In this document: positions 10,101 to 19,238 of the stretch, in pieces
Layout of the letters: every line of letters begins with the position of its first letter
Numbering within the stretch: position 1 is the first letter of the stretch
Origin: Corynebacterium diphtheriae
GTDB taxonomy: Bacteria; Actinomycetota; Actinomycetes; Mycobacteriales; Mycobacteriaceae
Direction of reading: 5' to 3'
DNA: 64,000 nucleotides
Assembly: GCF_001457455.1 (NCBI RefSeq)
Contig: NZ_LN831026.1
Location: forward strand, 1,364,001 to 1,428,000
Translations under genes and position numbers: made by a program
Notes under the pieces: generated by a model
Databases searched by the model: none
What the model saw: only the letters and a program-made list of their open reading frames with translations
Told to the model about the DNA's origin: nothing

Positions 10101-10388
10101 TTAAGCCTCTAGTTCAGAATCCGATTTATTGTCCTCGATGGAAATCACAGCAGATTTTTCAAAAGTGACTAAAATATTTGGTGCTATTTCTAAGTCAACT
10201 GTGTTCTCGGCTATCCCTTTGATTACGGCATGTACGCCAGCGGTTGTGATAACTCGCTGGCCTATCATCATCGATTCTTGCAGGTTCTTCAGCCGGTCTA
10301 AATGTTGTTTTTGCCTTCGCCTGATAAGCAGTGATGGCAGCACAAACACCACCACCAAGGCCACGTACAAAAGTAAAGTTGATGTCAT
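10101..10388 (-). CDS. yajC: Preprotein translocase subunit YajC
   Basis: A protein of about 95 residues has one N-terminal membrane segment (LLLYVALVVVFVLPSLLI) followed by basic residues RRRQKQ. The typical YajC cytoplasmic domain follows (MMIGQRVITTAGVHAVIKG, VDLEIAPNILVTFEKSAV). YajC associates with SecDF in the export machinery. ATG 10388 is preferred; an upstream TTG at 10394 is also in frame. The ruvB stop lies a few bases upstream, so yajC is likely co-transcribed with ruvCAB. Confidence 0.92.
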   Translation of the reverse strand: MTSTLLLYVALVVVFVLPSLLIRRRQKQHLDRLKNLQESMMIGQRVITTAGVHAVIKGIAENTVDLEIAPNILVTFEKSAVISIEDNKSDSELEA

Positions 10389-10397
10389 GCTCAATGA

Positions 10398-11486
10398 CTA
10401 TAGCGAACCAATAATTCCTTCCGGAGGTTCAAGTCCTAAATGACGCCAAGCAGTCGCAGTGGCTACTCGGCCTCTGCCAGTGCGTGTAACCATCCCCGCC
10501 CTGACCAAATATGGTTCACATACTTCTTCGACTGTCGACGGCTCTTCGCCGACTGCTAGCGCTAGAGTATTAATACCTACTGGCCCACCACCGTGGCCCT
10601 TTATCAACGCTTCCAACACAGCTCTGTCTAATCGATCGAGCCCCATTTCGTCTACGTCGAATACCACCAATGCAGCTTGAGCTGCTGCGAGATTGATATG
10701 TCCGTCGGCGTTGACCTCTGCAAAGTCTCGAACCCGACGAAGCAGACGATTTGCTATACGTGGTGTTCCACGAGATCTGGAGGCTATTTCTACAGCCGCA
10801 TCATGATCGATGCTGACCCCTAAAACCGCAGCAGCTCGTACGACAACCTTGGTGAGATCTTCAACCTCGTAGAATTCCATTTGGGCAGTAAACCCAAATC
10901 GATCACGTAATGGTCCTGTGAGCATTCCGGACCGTGTAGTTGCACCAACCAGAGTAAAAGGAGCTAGTTCAAGGGGAATTGACGTTGCCCCAGGCCCTTT
11001 ACCGACGATGACATCGATTCTAAAATCCTCCATCGCCATATACAGCATCTCTTCAGCCGGACGTGCCATACGGTGTATCTCATCGATAAATAAGACATCA
11101 CCTTCCATCAAATTAGACAGCATGGCTGCTAAATCACCGGCGCGTTCCAATGCAGGGCCGGATGTCATACGAAGACTAGTGCCTAATTCATAGGCAATAA
11201 TCATCGCCATTGTTGTTTTTCCTAGTCCAGGCGGTCCCGAAAGTAACACATGGTCTGGTGCAACTCCTCGGCTCTTAGCACCTGATAAGACAAGATTGAG
11301 CTGATCTCTCACCTTTGGCTGTCCAATGAATTCGTCCAAACTACGTGGACGAAGCGAAGTCTCTACTTCCCCTTCATTGGATTGCAATCGTGCATCGACA
11401 TCAGCATTGCCCAGTGAACTTTTCTGATTCCCAGCAGCAGATACCGGTGTTGGGACATGAAACTCGGTTTTTTCAATATTAGCCAC
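10398..11486 (-). CDS. ruvB: Holliday junction branch migration ATPase RuvB
   Basis: The 362-residue AAA+ protein has Walker [10 protein letters not shown] (about 85-93), Walker B LFIDEIHR, sensor 1 VGATTRSGM, and the arginine-finger and winged-helix region GPVGINTLA ... [14 protein letters not shown]. With RuvA it drives branch migration of Holliday junctions. Start GTG 11486 has GGGGAGAG six bases upstream. An N-terminal extension of about 40 residues precedes the conserved [13 protein letters not shown], common in corynebacteria. It is the third gene of ruvC-ruvA-ruvB. Confidence 0.97.
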   Translation of the reverse strand: MANIEKTEFHVPTPVSAAGNQKSSLGNADVDARLQSNEGEVETSLRPRSLDEFIGQPKVRDQLNLVLSGAKSRGVAPDHVLLSGPPGLGKTTMAMIIAYELGTSLRMTSGPALERAGDLAAMLSNLMEGDVLFIDEIHRMARPAEEMLYMAMEDFRIDVIVGKGPGATSIPLELAPFTLVGATTRSGMLTGPLRDRFGFTAQMEFYEVEDLTKVVVRAAAVLGVSIDHDAAVEIASRSRGTPRIANRLLRRVRDFAEVNADGHINLAAAQAALVVFDVDEMGLDRLDRAVLEALIKGHGGGPVGINTLALAVGEEPSTVEEVCEPYLVRAGMVTRTGRGRVATATAWRHLGLEPPEGIIGSL

Positions 11487-11503
11487 GAATAACTCTCCCC
11501 TAT

Positions 11504-12115
11504 TTAGTTCTTAGTGCCCAATTCGCTTAATGCTGCGCGCAATGCTTGAGATGTTGAGAGCTCTGGGGAGTCCCGCAACACACGAGACAACACTGGCAAT
11601 GCAGTTTTTTCACTAAACCCTAGTCCTACGAGAGCTTCAAGTACTTGCTCTTGGACTGCTTGATCGACGGCAATGGACAACTGAGGCTGTGCGGCAGCAG
11701 GAATACCGTCATTGAATCCAGCAACTTTATCTTTTAGATCAACGATCATGCGTTCAGCCATCCGTTTACCGACTCCAGGAATCTTCTGCAGAGCCTTGGC
11801 ATCACCCCCAGCGATATGTCGAGCGATGTCTTCCGTAGTAAAAACAGACTGTGCTGCTAAAGCAAGTTTAGGACCTAAGCCCGATACCGACTGCAACAGA
11901 ACAAACATGCGTCGTGAAGCATCGTCGGTAAACCCATATAGTGTTTGGGATTCCTCCCTGACCACCATTGTGGTTAACACCCGCGCCTGCTCTCCCCGAG
12001 TTAACCGTCCAAGAGTTGTGGGGGCAGCTAGCACCTCATAACCTACGCCATTACATTCGATTACAGCGCTACCTAAACCGATCGATTCGACTGTACCTCT
12101 CAGAGAAACAATCAC
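11504..12115 (-). CDS. ruvA: Holliday junction DNA-binding protein RuvA
   Basis: The 203-residue protein has the OB-fold start [13 protein letters not shown] and helix-hairpin-helix motifs ([37 protein letters not shown], about 70-130). The C-terminal three-helix domain that contacts RuvB is also present ([20 protein letters not shown]). It tetramerises on the junction and loads RuvB. The start is GTG 12115 with AAAGGGG upstream. Gene spacing to ruvB is 17 bases, consistent with one operon. Confidence 0.97.
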   Translation of the reverse strand: MIVSLRGTVESIGLGSAVIECNGVGYEVLAAPTTLGRLTRGEQARVLTTMVVREESQTLYGFTDDASRRMFVLLQSVSGLGPKLALAAQSVFTTEDIARHIAGGDAKALQKIPGVGKRMAERMIVDLKDKVAGFNDGIPAAAQPQLSIAVDQAVQEQVLEALVGLGFSEKTALPVLSRVLRDSPELSTSQALRAALSELGTKN

Positions 12116-12153
12116 TTCATATACCCCTTTTTCTAAATATCTATTGTTACGGG

Positions 12154-12693
12154 CTATCTCTGGGAGTTATGTATCGCTAGCATTGGAGCTCGCCAACAAT
12201 GGCATACCGCTAGAGCAAGAGCATCGGCCGCATCAGCCGGTTTGGGCGCTTCCACCAACCCAAGAATTCTTGTAATCATGGCCGTCATCTGTTTTTTGTC
12301 GGCTCGACCATTACCCGAAATTGCCTTTTTCACCTCGCTAGGTGTGTACATATGCACTGGTAGGCCGCGTTGCGCTGCTGCAAGAACAAGCACTCCTACT
12401 CCGTGGGCGGTATTCATCACCGTGGACACATTTCCGCGCTCAAAAATTCTCTCGATGGCAACGACATCAGGCTGATACTCGTCGATCCAGCTATTTACCG
12501 CTTCGCTCAATTCTAACAATCGTTGTGACAACTCAGCATGAGGCGGTGTACGCACCACCCCGACGGCTACGGGTATAACGCTTCGACCTTTTCCAGCCTG
12601 AACCACCGATAATCCACAGCGCGTCAGACCGGGGTCGATTCCCATGATCCTTAAGCCTACAACGGAGTGTTGAGGACGATGCGTGATGGTCAT
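12154..12693 (-). CDS. ruvC: Crossover junction endodeoxyribonuclease RuvC
   Basis: The 179-residue resolvase has the catalytic start [12 protein letters not shown] (first acidic residue in GIDPG), the block [15 protein letters not shown] with the second acidic residue, and the C-terminal acidic pair in [15 protein letters not shown]. It cuts Holliday junctions symmetrically. The N-terminal 15 residues before the core are variable. ATG 12693 has AAGG close upstream; a start nearer the core is possible but less supported. It is the first gene of ruvC-ruvA-ruvB-yajC. Confidence 0.95.
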   Translation of the reverse strand: MTITHRPQHSVVGLRIMGIDPGLTRCGLSVVQAGKGRSVIPVAVGVVRTPPHAELSQRLLELSEAVNSWIDEYQPDVVAIERIFERGNVSTVMNTAHGVGVLVLAAAQRGLPVHMYTPSEVKKAISGNGRADKKQMTAMITRILGLVEAPKPADAADALALAVCHCWRAPMLAIHNSQR

Positions 12694-12716
12694 AGTGCCT
12701 TATCTAGTGAATTGGT

Positions 12717-12732
12717 TGCGAACATATCTGTA
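12717..12732 (-). promoter_or_regulatory. Weak LexA-box candidate upstream of ruvC
   Basis: TGCGAACATATCTGTA resembles the actinobacterial SOS operator core GAAC-N4-GTTC in its left half but matches only two of four bases in the right half. It sits about 25 bases upstream of the ruvC start, where such an operator would be expected. This is a weak inference. Confidence 0.25.
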
Positions 12733-12828
12733 AAACCATTGACACTTCAATTTAGCACATAATTGCGAAAAGCGGCCGCAGCGCCCATAGAAGGACACGA
12801 CAGCCGCTTGAAACAAATACAAAAAGTA

Positions 12829-13581
12829 TTATGCTTCCAGCTCTGCTAGAACTTCGTCACTCAGATCCATATTGGTGTAAACATTTTGAACGTCGTCAGA
12901 CTCTTCAAGGGCATCAATTAGCCGGAAAATCTTACGGGCATCATTTGCTTCGAGCGGAACCAGAACATCAGCACGGAAATCAGAATCAGAATCCTCCACT
13001 TCAATTTCTGCTTCTGCCAGTGCATCACGAATTGCAGCTACATCACCCGGCTCGGAAAGAATCTCAAACTTATCGCCGGCGTCACTTACTTCCTCTGCAC
13101 CTGCGTCAAGTACTGCCATGAGTACATCGTCTTCAGTTAGTTCGCCCTTATTTACGAGGACAAATCCGCGACGCTTGAACATGTAGGAAACTGCACCGTT
13201 TTCTGCCATGTTGCCACCATTTTTGCTCATCGCAGTTCGAACTTCGGAAGCTGCCCTGTTGCGGTTATCTGTAAGACACTCAATAAGTACAGCTACGCCA
13301 TTTGGACCGTAACCTTCATACATAATGGTTTGCCAGTCAGCGCCACCGGCTTCTTCTCCAGAGCCGCGTTTGCGAGCACGTTCGATGTTGTCGTTTGGAA
13401 CTGAAGCCTTTTTGGCCTTCTTGATCATGTCATCAAGAGTCGGGTTTGCTGAAGGATCGCCGCCGCCGGTACGCGCAGCTACTTCGATGTTCTTGATGAG
13501 CTTGGCAAACTCTTTGCCTCGCTTGGCGTCGTTGGCTGCTTTCTTATGTTTCGTTGTAGCCCATTTGGAGTGGCCGGACAT
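12829..13581 (-). CDS. YebC/PmpR family DNA-binding or translation regulator
   Basis: The 250-residue protein begins [15 protein letters not shown], the near-invariant start of the family. It continues with [48 protein letters not shown] and [15 protein letters not shown]. Members bind DNA as regulators, and some relieve ribosome stalling; which role applies here cannot be told from sequence. The neighbour order ruvCAB then yebC is conserved widely. Start ATG 13581 has GGGAGCC upstream. Confidence 0.93.
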   Translation of the reverse strand: MSGHSKWATTKHKKAANDAKRGKEFAKLIKNIEVAARTGGGDPSANPTLDDMIKKAKKASVPNDNIERARKRGSGEEAGGADWQTIMYEGYGPNGVAVLIECLTDNRNRAASEVRTAMSKNGGNMAENGAVSYMFKRRGFVLVNKGELTEDDVLMAVLDAGAEEVSDAGDKFEILSEPGDVAAIRDALAEAEIEVEDSDSDFRADVLVPLEANDARKIFRLIDALEESDDVQNVYTNMDLSDEVLAELEA

Positions 13582-13818
13582 TGGCTCCCTTTCATTTAGT
13601 CTGACACCGTGGTCTGAGCATCGTCATGTCGAATGTTGATGAGCTGTTTCAGCGTAGTAACATTGCGATGTTTTTCTTGAGCAACGCAATCACTATAGCT
13701 GGTAACGGAAAGTTCCACGATGCCTCGTTTTTGGCAACGGCGCTATTATACGACAGCTATGTGATATTGAGTTTGTGCCCTATGTGTTTATCGCACTTTT
13801 TATTACTGTTTATTTTAT

Positions 13819-14673
13819 TCATTGTGACACAAATGGAATATCTGCTTCGCCAGGTTTGAGGTGGCGCGTTAAACCTTCTTGTGTTGTGATAGCTACTAAA
13901 TCACCATTAAGGTTGAAGATTTTTCCTTGCGTTAATGCACGTCCCGCGTGTGCGGAAGGTGACACTTGATCGTAGAGCAACCATTCGTCGGCTCGGAATG
14001 GGCGCAAGAACCACATGGCATGATCCAGTGATGCGAGTTTTACTGGCTCTTCAGGGTGCGGGACGAGAGATGAGTGAAGAAGAGTCATGTCTGACATGTA
14101 TGCCAGTGTGCAAATGTGGAATGTTTCATCGTCAGGTAGCGCTTCCTTGGATTTAAACCACACTACTTGTTGACTTGGAGTGTATGGATTTTTCTCAAAG
14201 TCTTCCGAAGCAATTTTTCGAATATCCCAATCCCCCCATTCATCGAGTAAGGCCCTTGAGCTTGCTGGCAGTCCGTCTCGGTCTATTTGGACAGCTTCTG
14301 GCGGGGGCACACGCCGAACGAGATCTGAATGCTCTGGTCCGTGGTCGTTTCTTATATGGAAGCTGGCCTGCATGACAAAAATTGGCCGACCATTTTGCAG
14401 AGCCGTGATGTGCCGTGAGATGAAACTACGCCCGTCGCGGATACGTTGAACTTCAAAAATCGTAGGTTTTGATGAATCACCTGCCGACACGAAGTATCCA
14501 TGCAGAGAATGCACAATAAAGTCTTCAGTGTTGACCGTTTGCGTAGCGCATACAAGCGCTTGGGCGGCAACTTGCCCGCCGAAGGTACGCGCTAGCGCCG
14601 ATTCCACAACGGGACCTCGAAAAAGATTGGCATCTAAAGTCTCAACATCGAGGACATCAAATATTCTTCCCAT
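13819..14673 (-). CDS. tesB: Acyl-CoA thioesterase II (TesB family)
   Basis: The protein of about 284 residues has the double-hotdog organisation. The N-terminal domain carries FGGQVAAQALVCA and VHSLHGYFVSAGD; the C-terminal domain carries LASLDHAMWFLRPFRADEWLLYDQ. It hydrolyses acyl-CoA to free acid and CoA. ATG 14673 is chosen because GGAAGAAG lies six bases upstream; an in-frame GTG at 14691 overlaps that site. Mycobacterial Rv2605c occupies the equivalent place beside yebC. Divergent from the glycosyltransferase gene, with a possible DtxR site between. Confidence 0.93.
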   Translation of the reverse strand: MGRIFDVLDVETLDANLFRGPVVESALARTFGGQVAAQALVCATQTVNTEDFIVHSLHGYFVSAGDSSKPTIFEVQRIRDGRSFISRHITALQNGRPIFVMQASFHIRNDHGPEHSDLVRRVPPPEAVQIDRDGLPASSRALLDEWGDWDIRKIASEDFEKNPYTPSQQVVWFKSKEALPDDETFHICTLAYMSDMTLLHSSLVPHPEEPVKLASLDHAMWFLRPFRADEWLLYDQVSPSAHAGRALTQGKIFNLNGDLVAITTQEGLTRHLKPGEADIPFVSQ

Positions 14674-14738
14674 ATGTTTTCTTCTTCCCACGGTCTGGCT
14701 TGTGAGCTATATCGATGGCCACTAGTGTAACGAAATTG

Positions 14739-14757
14739 ATGGGTTAGCCTACTTTAT
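14739..14757. promoter_or_regulatory. Candidate DtxR operator
   Basis: ATGGGTTAGCCTACTTTAT matches the 19-base DtxR consensus TTAGGTTAGCCTAACCTAA at 13 positions, including an unbroken GGTTAGCCTA core. It lies in the divergent intergenic region between tesB and the glycosyltransferase gene, within 100 bases of both starts. The outer right half is poor, so binding is uncertain. Confidence 0.4.
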
Positions 14758-14828
14758 ATTTCATTATTTATTTGCAGTTTCGGTGGTGGTATCCCCCATG
14801 AGGCTGCAATTATTCGTACAATTTTTCC

Positions 14829-16118
14829 GTGCAAAAAATCGGTTCGATCCCCTCGTTGTGCGCACTTTGGGTAATCTCTCGTATCGCCCTAGTAAAGCTC
14901 ATCATGCTCGATCTTCGCCCTACAGGCGATGTCAATTATTACTATGTCGGTATCTTTGGACTTTCTCCAGGTGCATTGCAAGAATATCCAGCCGCCGGAG
15001 TATGGCCGATTAAAGCGTTATCATGGATAACGGGTTCTGAACATGCAGTTTTTGTTGTTGGGTTTGCAGTTCTTTGTTTGCTTTTCGACGTTTTGTTTTT
15101 TGGCGCATTACTCACAGTGAGCCAAGAACGCTTTCCGGGTTCTCGGTTTGCAGCAGTTGTCTGGATAATTTTTGGTCTTGCTACCCAACACGTTTTCTTA
15201 TTGCGCTTAGATATTATGTGCGGAGTGGCCGTGGGTTTGGCTGCCCTGTGTTATTTTGTCAATCCATACCGCGCATCGGCTTTAATAGCGATAGCAACAA
15301 TGATGAAGCTTTGGCCTGGAATTCTAGCTGCGGGTCTAGTGGGCGGTTTTAGAAGCATGAGCAGTTGGATACGTCTTGCGGTATTTTTTACAACTTCCGC
15401 GGTTTTAGTAGTAATTGTCTATTTTGTTGATGGTTTCGATCGACTGATATCGCCTTTGACGTATCAAACAGATCGAGGGATTCAGATTGAATCGATCCCT
15501 GGCACATGGTTTATGTATAAAGCTCTTGGTGATCCGGAGCATTATTCCGTCTATTACGCTACGTCGAAAAGCTTCGAAGTAACTGGCCCAAATATCGAGA
15601 CGGCTTTAATGATTTCATCGTGGGCCATGCTGGCAACTGTAGTGTTCGGTGTTTTGTGGGCATTCGTGAATTTCCTGTTTGATCGTTGGAATCCAGAGGC
15701 CACGTTGGCATGGTCTATCGTGATGGTGTTGCTGGTTATCTGTACAAATAAAGTACTTTCACCCCAATATGTTTTATGGATTGCCCCACTAATCGTAGTA
15801 GCCGTAGCTGTGCGCCCAAGGTCTTGGGCGGTACGTCTACTCGCAATTATGAGTATCTTCATTGCGTTTTTCAGTTGGGTAGTTTATCCCGCCCGCTATG
15901 ACGATATTATTTCCGTTCCGTTTGACACGTCACTTACGGTTTATGTGCTTATTGCCCGAAATCTTCTTTACCTTGTTTCGCTTTTTGTGGCCTTTGGATG
16001 GTGGGTTTCGAGCGTGTCAAATTATAGCGTCACCAAAAGTCTGCCAACCACCAAGCCGGTGATACGCCTCTTCAATACGACCACCAATCCAATGACCGTG
16101 AAAAACCTTGGCACTTGA
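14829..16118 (+). CDS. Polytopic GT-C type glycosyltransferase (DUF2029/GT87-like)
   Basis: The 429-residue integral membrane protein has about 10 hydrophobic segments. After the first segment comes LRPTGDVNYYYVG, an acidic residue in the first extracytoplasmic loop as in polyprenol-phosphate mannose-dependent mannosyltransferases. Later blocks MMKLWPGILAAG and NKVLSPQYVLWIAPL also fit GT87 enzymes. It probably adds mannose to lipoglycans, fitting the PIM genes that follow beyond the accessory insertion. Start GTG 14829 lacks a clear ribosome site. The last 30 or so residues (after about 16020) are polar and are antisense to a truncated LGFP gene, so the native C-terminus may have been replaced at a recombination junction. 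Confidence 0.75.
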   Translation: MQKIGSIPSLCALWVISRIALVKLIMLDLRPTGDVNYYYVGIFGLSPGALQEYPAAGVWPIKALSWITGSEHAVFVVGFAVLCLLFDVLFFGALLTVSQERFPGSRFAAVVWIIFGLATQHVFLLRLDIMCGVAVGLAALCYFVNPYRASALIAIATMMKLWPGILAAGLVGGFRSMSSWIRLAVFFTTSAVLVVIVYFVDGFDRLISPLTYQTDRGIQIESIPGTWFMYKALGDPEHYSVYYATSKSFEVTGPNIETALMISSWAMLATVVFGVLWAFVNFLFDRWNPEATLAWSIVMVLLVICTNKVLSPQYVLWIAPLIVVAVAVRPRSWAVRLLAIMSIFIAFFSWVVYPARYDDIISVPFDTSLTVYVLIARNLLYLVSLFVAFGWWVSSVSNYSVTKSLPTTKPVIRLFNTTTNPMTVKNLGT

Positions 16119-16190
16119 AACACCAGCACCAGCAAAAGTAACACTTGCACATACCGCAATAGTTGCAGTCAACTTCTTAGCGAATTTCAT
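16017..16190 (-). pseudogene. Truncated secreted LGFP-repeat protein (5' fragment)
   Basis: ATG 16190, preceded by AAAGGG, opens a 57-residue frame. A signal peptide (MKFAKKLTATIAVC to SSA, about 1-27) is followed by IGGRIEEAYHRLGGWQTFGDAI, the first LGFP-type repeat of corynebacterial cell-wall-associated proteins. The frame then stops where the sequence joins the glycosyltransferase gene. Intact relatives have several repeats, so this is most likely a 5' remnant left by recombination. An IS3-type element ends 17 bases upstream and removes most of its promoter. Confidence 0.65.
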
Positions 16191-17175
16191 CCGTAGCCCT
16201 TTCACGCTGAAGTGTCCCAGGTTTTGTTCCGTCTGAGTAGATGGGAAAATCTGGAACATGCCAAGAAAATTTGACCAGGATGCCAAAGACCGAGTGGTCC
16301 ATCTTGTGGAAGACCGTATCTTGGCGGAAAATATGTCGATGCACCCCGCGTGCCAGGCAGTAGCTCCAAAGCTGGGGGTTTCATGGCACACAGCTCGTCA
16401 ATGAACTTAAGCCTGCCCGCCTTGCAGGAAACATCCCAGAACCTGTACCTGCAGACTTGGCCGCGGAAAACGCGAGGCTACGCCGGGAGAATCAGGAACT
16501 CCGCGACACCAACGAGCTATTGAAAGCTGCATCGGCTTTTTTCGCGTCGGAACCAGACCCAAAACGTTAAGAAATGATCCGGTTCATCGATAAATACCGG
16601 AATCGTTTCTCTGTCGAGTTCATCTGCACTGGCGTTGAAGAATAACCGCGCTGGTAGGTTCATTACCTCGTGTGGTTATCGCCAGTCCAAGGCCCGTGGA
16701 CTTAAGTGCTCGTCGGCTTCGTGACGGTTGTGCTGGTTGAACGCATTAGTGCTATTCATCGGGATAATTACGGTGTCTTAGGTGTGCGGAAAATGTGGCA
16801 TGCTCTTTACCGTGATGGAATTGATATCGGTCGTGAACAAACTGCCCGTTTAATGCGCCTGGCCGGTGGTTCTGGCAAAGGCAGATCACCAATCACAACC
16901 CGAAAGCCTAACCTGCCTGATCTGCGCCCAGACTTGGTCGAGCGTGAATTCAAAGCCCAAGGTCCGAACAAGCTGTGGGTGGCTGACATTACGTATGTGC
17001 GCACGAACAATGGATTTGTGTACACCGCGTTTGTATTCCCGACGGATCGTTGGGTGGGCGTTATCAGATTCCATGCGCACTTCAGACATTGCCGCTGCAA
17101 GCTCTCAACCAGGCGATTGTGCGTGCTAAGGAAACGACGGGTTTGATTCACCACTCAGACCACGGCTGACAGGGT

Positions 17176-18666
17176 GGATTCAATTGGTTGTCGCAACACC
17201 CTGAGCATGGAGGTGTGAGAAGGTGGCTACCAAGGACTGGAGTAAGAAGACCAGTGATATGCCGGTGGGGGTGCGGCGTCAGTGGCGTGCGGATCGGGCG
17301 TTGCGGCCTGCGATGCGTTCCCCGGGTAGGCCGGTTCCGTCACGGGCGGTGCAACGCCAGTTCTGGGGTCTGATCGCGACGGGAATCACCACTGCGCAGG
17401 CCGCCCTTCAGGTGGGGGTGTCCGTACCGGTGGGAACGAGGTGGTTCCGTCATGCTGGTGGAATGAGACCGTTAGCTTTGGACGAGCCCTCGGGGCGGTA
17501 TCTATCGTTTGCTGAACGAGAGGAAATCGCGATCCTGTGGGAGAAACAGACGGGTGTGCGTGAGATCGCTCGACGGATTGGCCGCAATCCGGCGACGATT
17601 TCTCGTGAGCTACGGCGTAATGCTGCCACCCGTGGTGGCAAGCAGATTTATCGGGTAGGGGTGGCCCAGTGGAAAGCTCAGGAAGCCGCTAAGCGTCCCA
17701 AACAAGCAAAACTCGTGGATAATCCGCGCCTGCAAGACTATGTTCAGGAGCGTCTTGCTGGGACGGTCCGAGATGAAAACGGGGTCGTCATGGCGGGGCC
17801 TGATACGCCTGCGTGGAAGGGCCGGAGCAAACCTCACAGGGCAGACCGACGGTGGTTGACCGCGTGGAGCCCGGAGCAGATATCGCAGCGGTTAAGGATC
17901 GACTTCCCTGATGATGAGAGTATGAGAATCTCCCATGAAGCGATCTACCAGGCGCTCTATATTGAGGGGCGCGGGGCGCTGAAGCGTGAACTCGTGGCCG
18001 CACTGCGGACTGGGCGGGCCCTGCGTAAACCCCGCGCCCGGTCCAAGAGCAAGCCTAAAGGTCATGTCACCGCCGATGTTGTCATCTCTAACCGGCCCCC
18101 GGAAGCCTCGGATCGGGCGGTGCCCGGGCATTGGGAAGGAGACTTGATCATCGGTACCGGCAGGTCAGCGATCGGGACCGTGGTCGAACGCTACAGCCGG
18201 TCGATCCTGCTGGTGCACCTGCCCCGGTTGGACGGCTGGGGTGAACAACCAAGGACGAAGAACGGACCTGCCTTGGGTGGGTACGGTGCTGAAGCGATGA
18301 ACACCGCCCTACAAACCGTGATGAAAGATCTACCGTTACAACTGCGTCAAACGTTGACCTGGGACCGCGGAACCGAGCTCGCTGACCATGCCGCTTTCAC
18401 TCTAGCCACGGGCACGAAAGTGTTCTTCGCGGACCCACACTCGCCATGGCAACGTCCCACGAATGAGAACAGCAACGGACTCCTACGCCAGTACTTTCCC
18501 AAGGGTACCGACCTGTCTCGATGGACAGCCCAAGACCTCGCCGCCATCGCCTACACGCTCAACAACAGACCAAGAAAAGTCCTTGGATTTCGAACCCCAG
18601 CCGAAGTCTTCAATGAACAACTACAATCAATTCAAAACAACAGTGTTGCAACCACCGATTGAATCC
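17176..18666 (+). mobile_element. IS30-family insertion sequence
   Basis: The element is about 1.49 kb with 24-base terminal inverted repeats at 17176-17199 (GGATTCAATTGGTTGTCGCA..) and 18643-18666, 21 of 24 matching. It carries one intact transposase gene whose stop lies inside the right repeat. It is inserted into the orfB of an IS3-family element. Its higher G+C and intact frame suggest a more recent arrival than its host element. Confidence 0.87.
17223..18662 (+). CDS. IS30-family transposase
   Basis: The 479-residue protein is complete. It has an N-terminal helix-turn-helix region (QRQFWGLIATGITTAQAALQ), then the IS30 signature second HTH (YLSFAEREEIAILWEKQTGV REIARRIGRNPATISRELRRN, about 95-140). 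The DDE integrase core follows: EGDLIIG around 300, TWDRGTELADH around 378, and NENSNGLLRQYFPKG with the catalytic Glu around 415-425. It catalyses transposition of the surrounding element. The start is probably GTG 17223 or slightly downstream. Being intact, it could still be active. Confidence 0.93.
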   Translation: MATKDWSKKTSDMPVGVRRQWRADRALRPAMRSPGRPVPSRAVQRQFWGLIATGITTAQAALQVGVSVPVGTRWFRHAGGMRPLALDEPSGRYLSFAEREEIAILWEKQTGVREIARRIGRNPATISRELRRNAATRGGKQIYRVGVAQWKAQEAAKRPKQAKLVDNPRLQDYVQERLAGTVRDENGVVMAGPDTPAWKGRSKPHRADRRWLTAWSPEQISQRLRIDFPDDESMRISHEAIYQALYIEGRGALKRELVAALRTGRALRKPRARSKSKPKGHVTADVVISNRPPEASDRAVPGHWEGDLIIGTGRSAIGTVVERYSRSILLVHLPRLDGWGEQPRTKNGPALGGYGAEAMNTALQTVMKDLPLQLRQTLTWDRGTELADHAAFTLATGTKVFFADPHSPWQRPTNENSNGLLRQYFPKGTDLSRWTAQDLAAIAYTLNNRPRKVLGFRTPAEVFNEQLQSIQNNSVATTD

Positions 18667-19004
18667 AAGCAGTATGTGAGCATCGTCTACAACGAGCGCT
18701 TGGCTGAGCACGGGATTGCCGCTTCTACTGGGACAGTAGGCGACTGCTATGACAATGCTCTGGCTGAAAACGTTAACGGCCCCTCACAAGAACGAGCTGA
18801 TCCACACTCGCAGGTGGGATGACGTTGTCGAGGTAGAAATCGCGACGCTCGAGTGGATGTCATGGTGGAACCAGACGAGGCTTCACCAAAGCTTGGGGTA
18901 CCGCACCCCAGTTGAAGTGGAAACCGAATTTTGGAAGCAGAACCCGCAACAGGGAATAATAAAAATCAAGGCAAATGCCTAGGAACAAAACTCGGGGCAC
19001 TTCA

Positions 19005-19238
19005 GGAGGCCTCCAAAGAACCTGCAAAATACCCAGTGTAGTTGGAGGTTGCGATCCACGCGCTGGACTGTCCCGACCAGCCCAGGGAACCTACCATCAA
19101 AGGCAAAATGGGGGTACAAAAGAATCTACCCAAGCCCATGGCTACTGCTAGGCCGGCGGTACCACGCGACACCAAAAGGACATCCCGGTGGGTAGTTTCA
19201 GTCGCGGCGGAGTGAGCGTCTCCTTCAGGCTTCCCCAT
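19005..19238 (-). pseudogene. MFS transporter (YbfB/YjiJ-like), N-terminal fragment
   Basis: ATG 19238, with GAGGAAAAC upstream, opens a frame with the first membrane segments of a YbfB/YjiJ-like major facilitator: GLAVAMGLGRFFCTPILPLM, then SAWIATSNYTGYFAGSL. The frame is cut at the IS3 terminal repeat (19004), so at least ten segments are missing. The start overlaps the end of the decarboxylase-like gene by 14 bases, so it was the last gene of that operon. Confidence 0.75.

Larger units (their letters stand above)
16258..18982 (+). pseudogene. IS3-family transposase (orfA/orfB), frameshifted and interrupted
   Basis: OrfA begins MPRKFDQDAKDRVVHLVED with a helix-turn-helix, then shifts frame before the leucine-zipper part ENARLRRENQELRDTNELLK, ending near 16569. 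OrfB shows stops near 16640, then the core integrase block RDNYGVLGVRKMWHALYRDG and KLWVADITYVRT (first catalytic Asp), up to HHSDHG near 17165. After the IS30 insertion the remainder resumes at 18665 (QYVSIVYNERLAEHGI, TVGDCYDNALAE, catalytic Glu region, then SLGYRTPVEVE). It is non-functional through frameshifts, stops and insertion. Confidence 0.85.
16208..19004 (+). mobile_element. IS3-family element interrupted by an IS30-family element
   Basis: Terminal inverted repeats of 23 bases (TGAAGTGTCCCAGGTTTTGT.. at 16208-16230; complement with four differences at 18982-19004) bound an IS3-type element. Its orfA starts at ATG 16258 and orfB follows. It is split at about 17176 by an IS30 insertion. 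The flanks just outside the two ends do not match, so no target duplication remains, consistent with recombination between copies. Confidence 0.88.
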
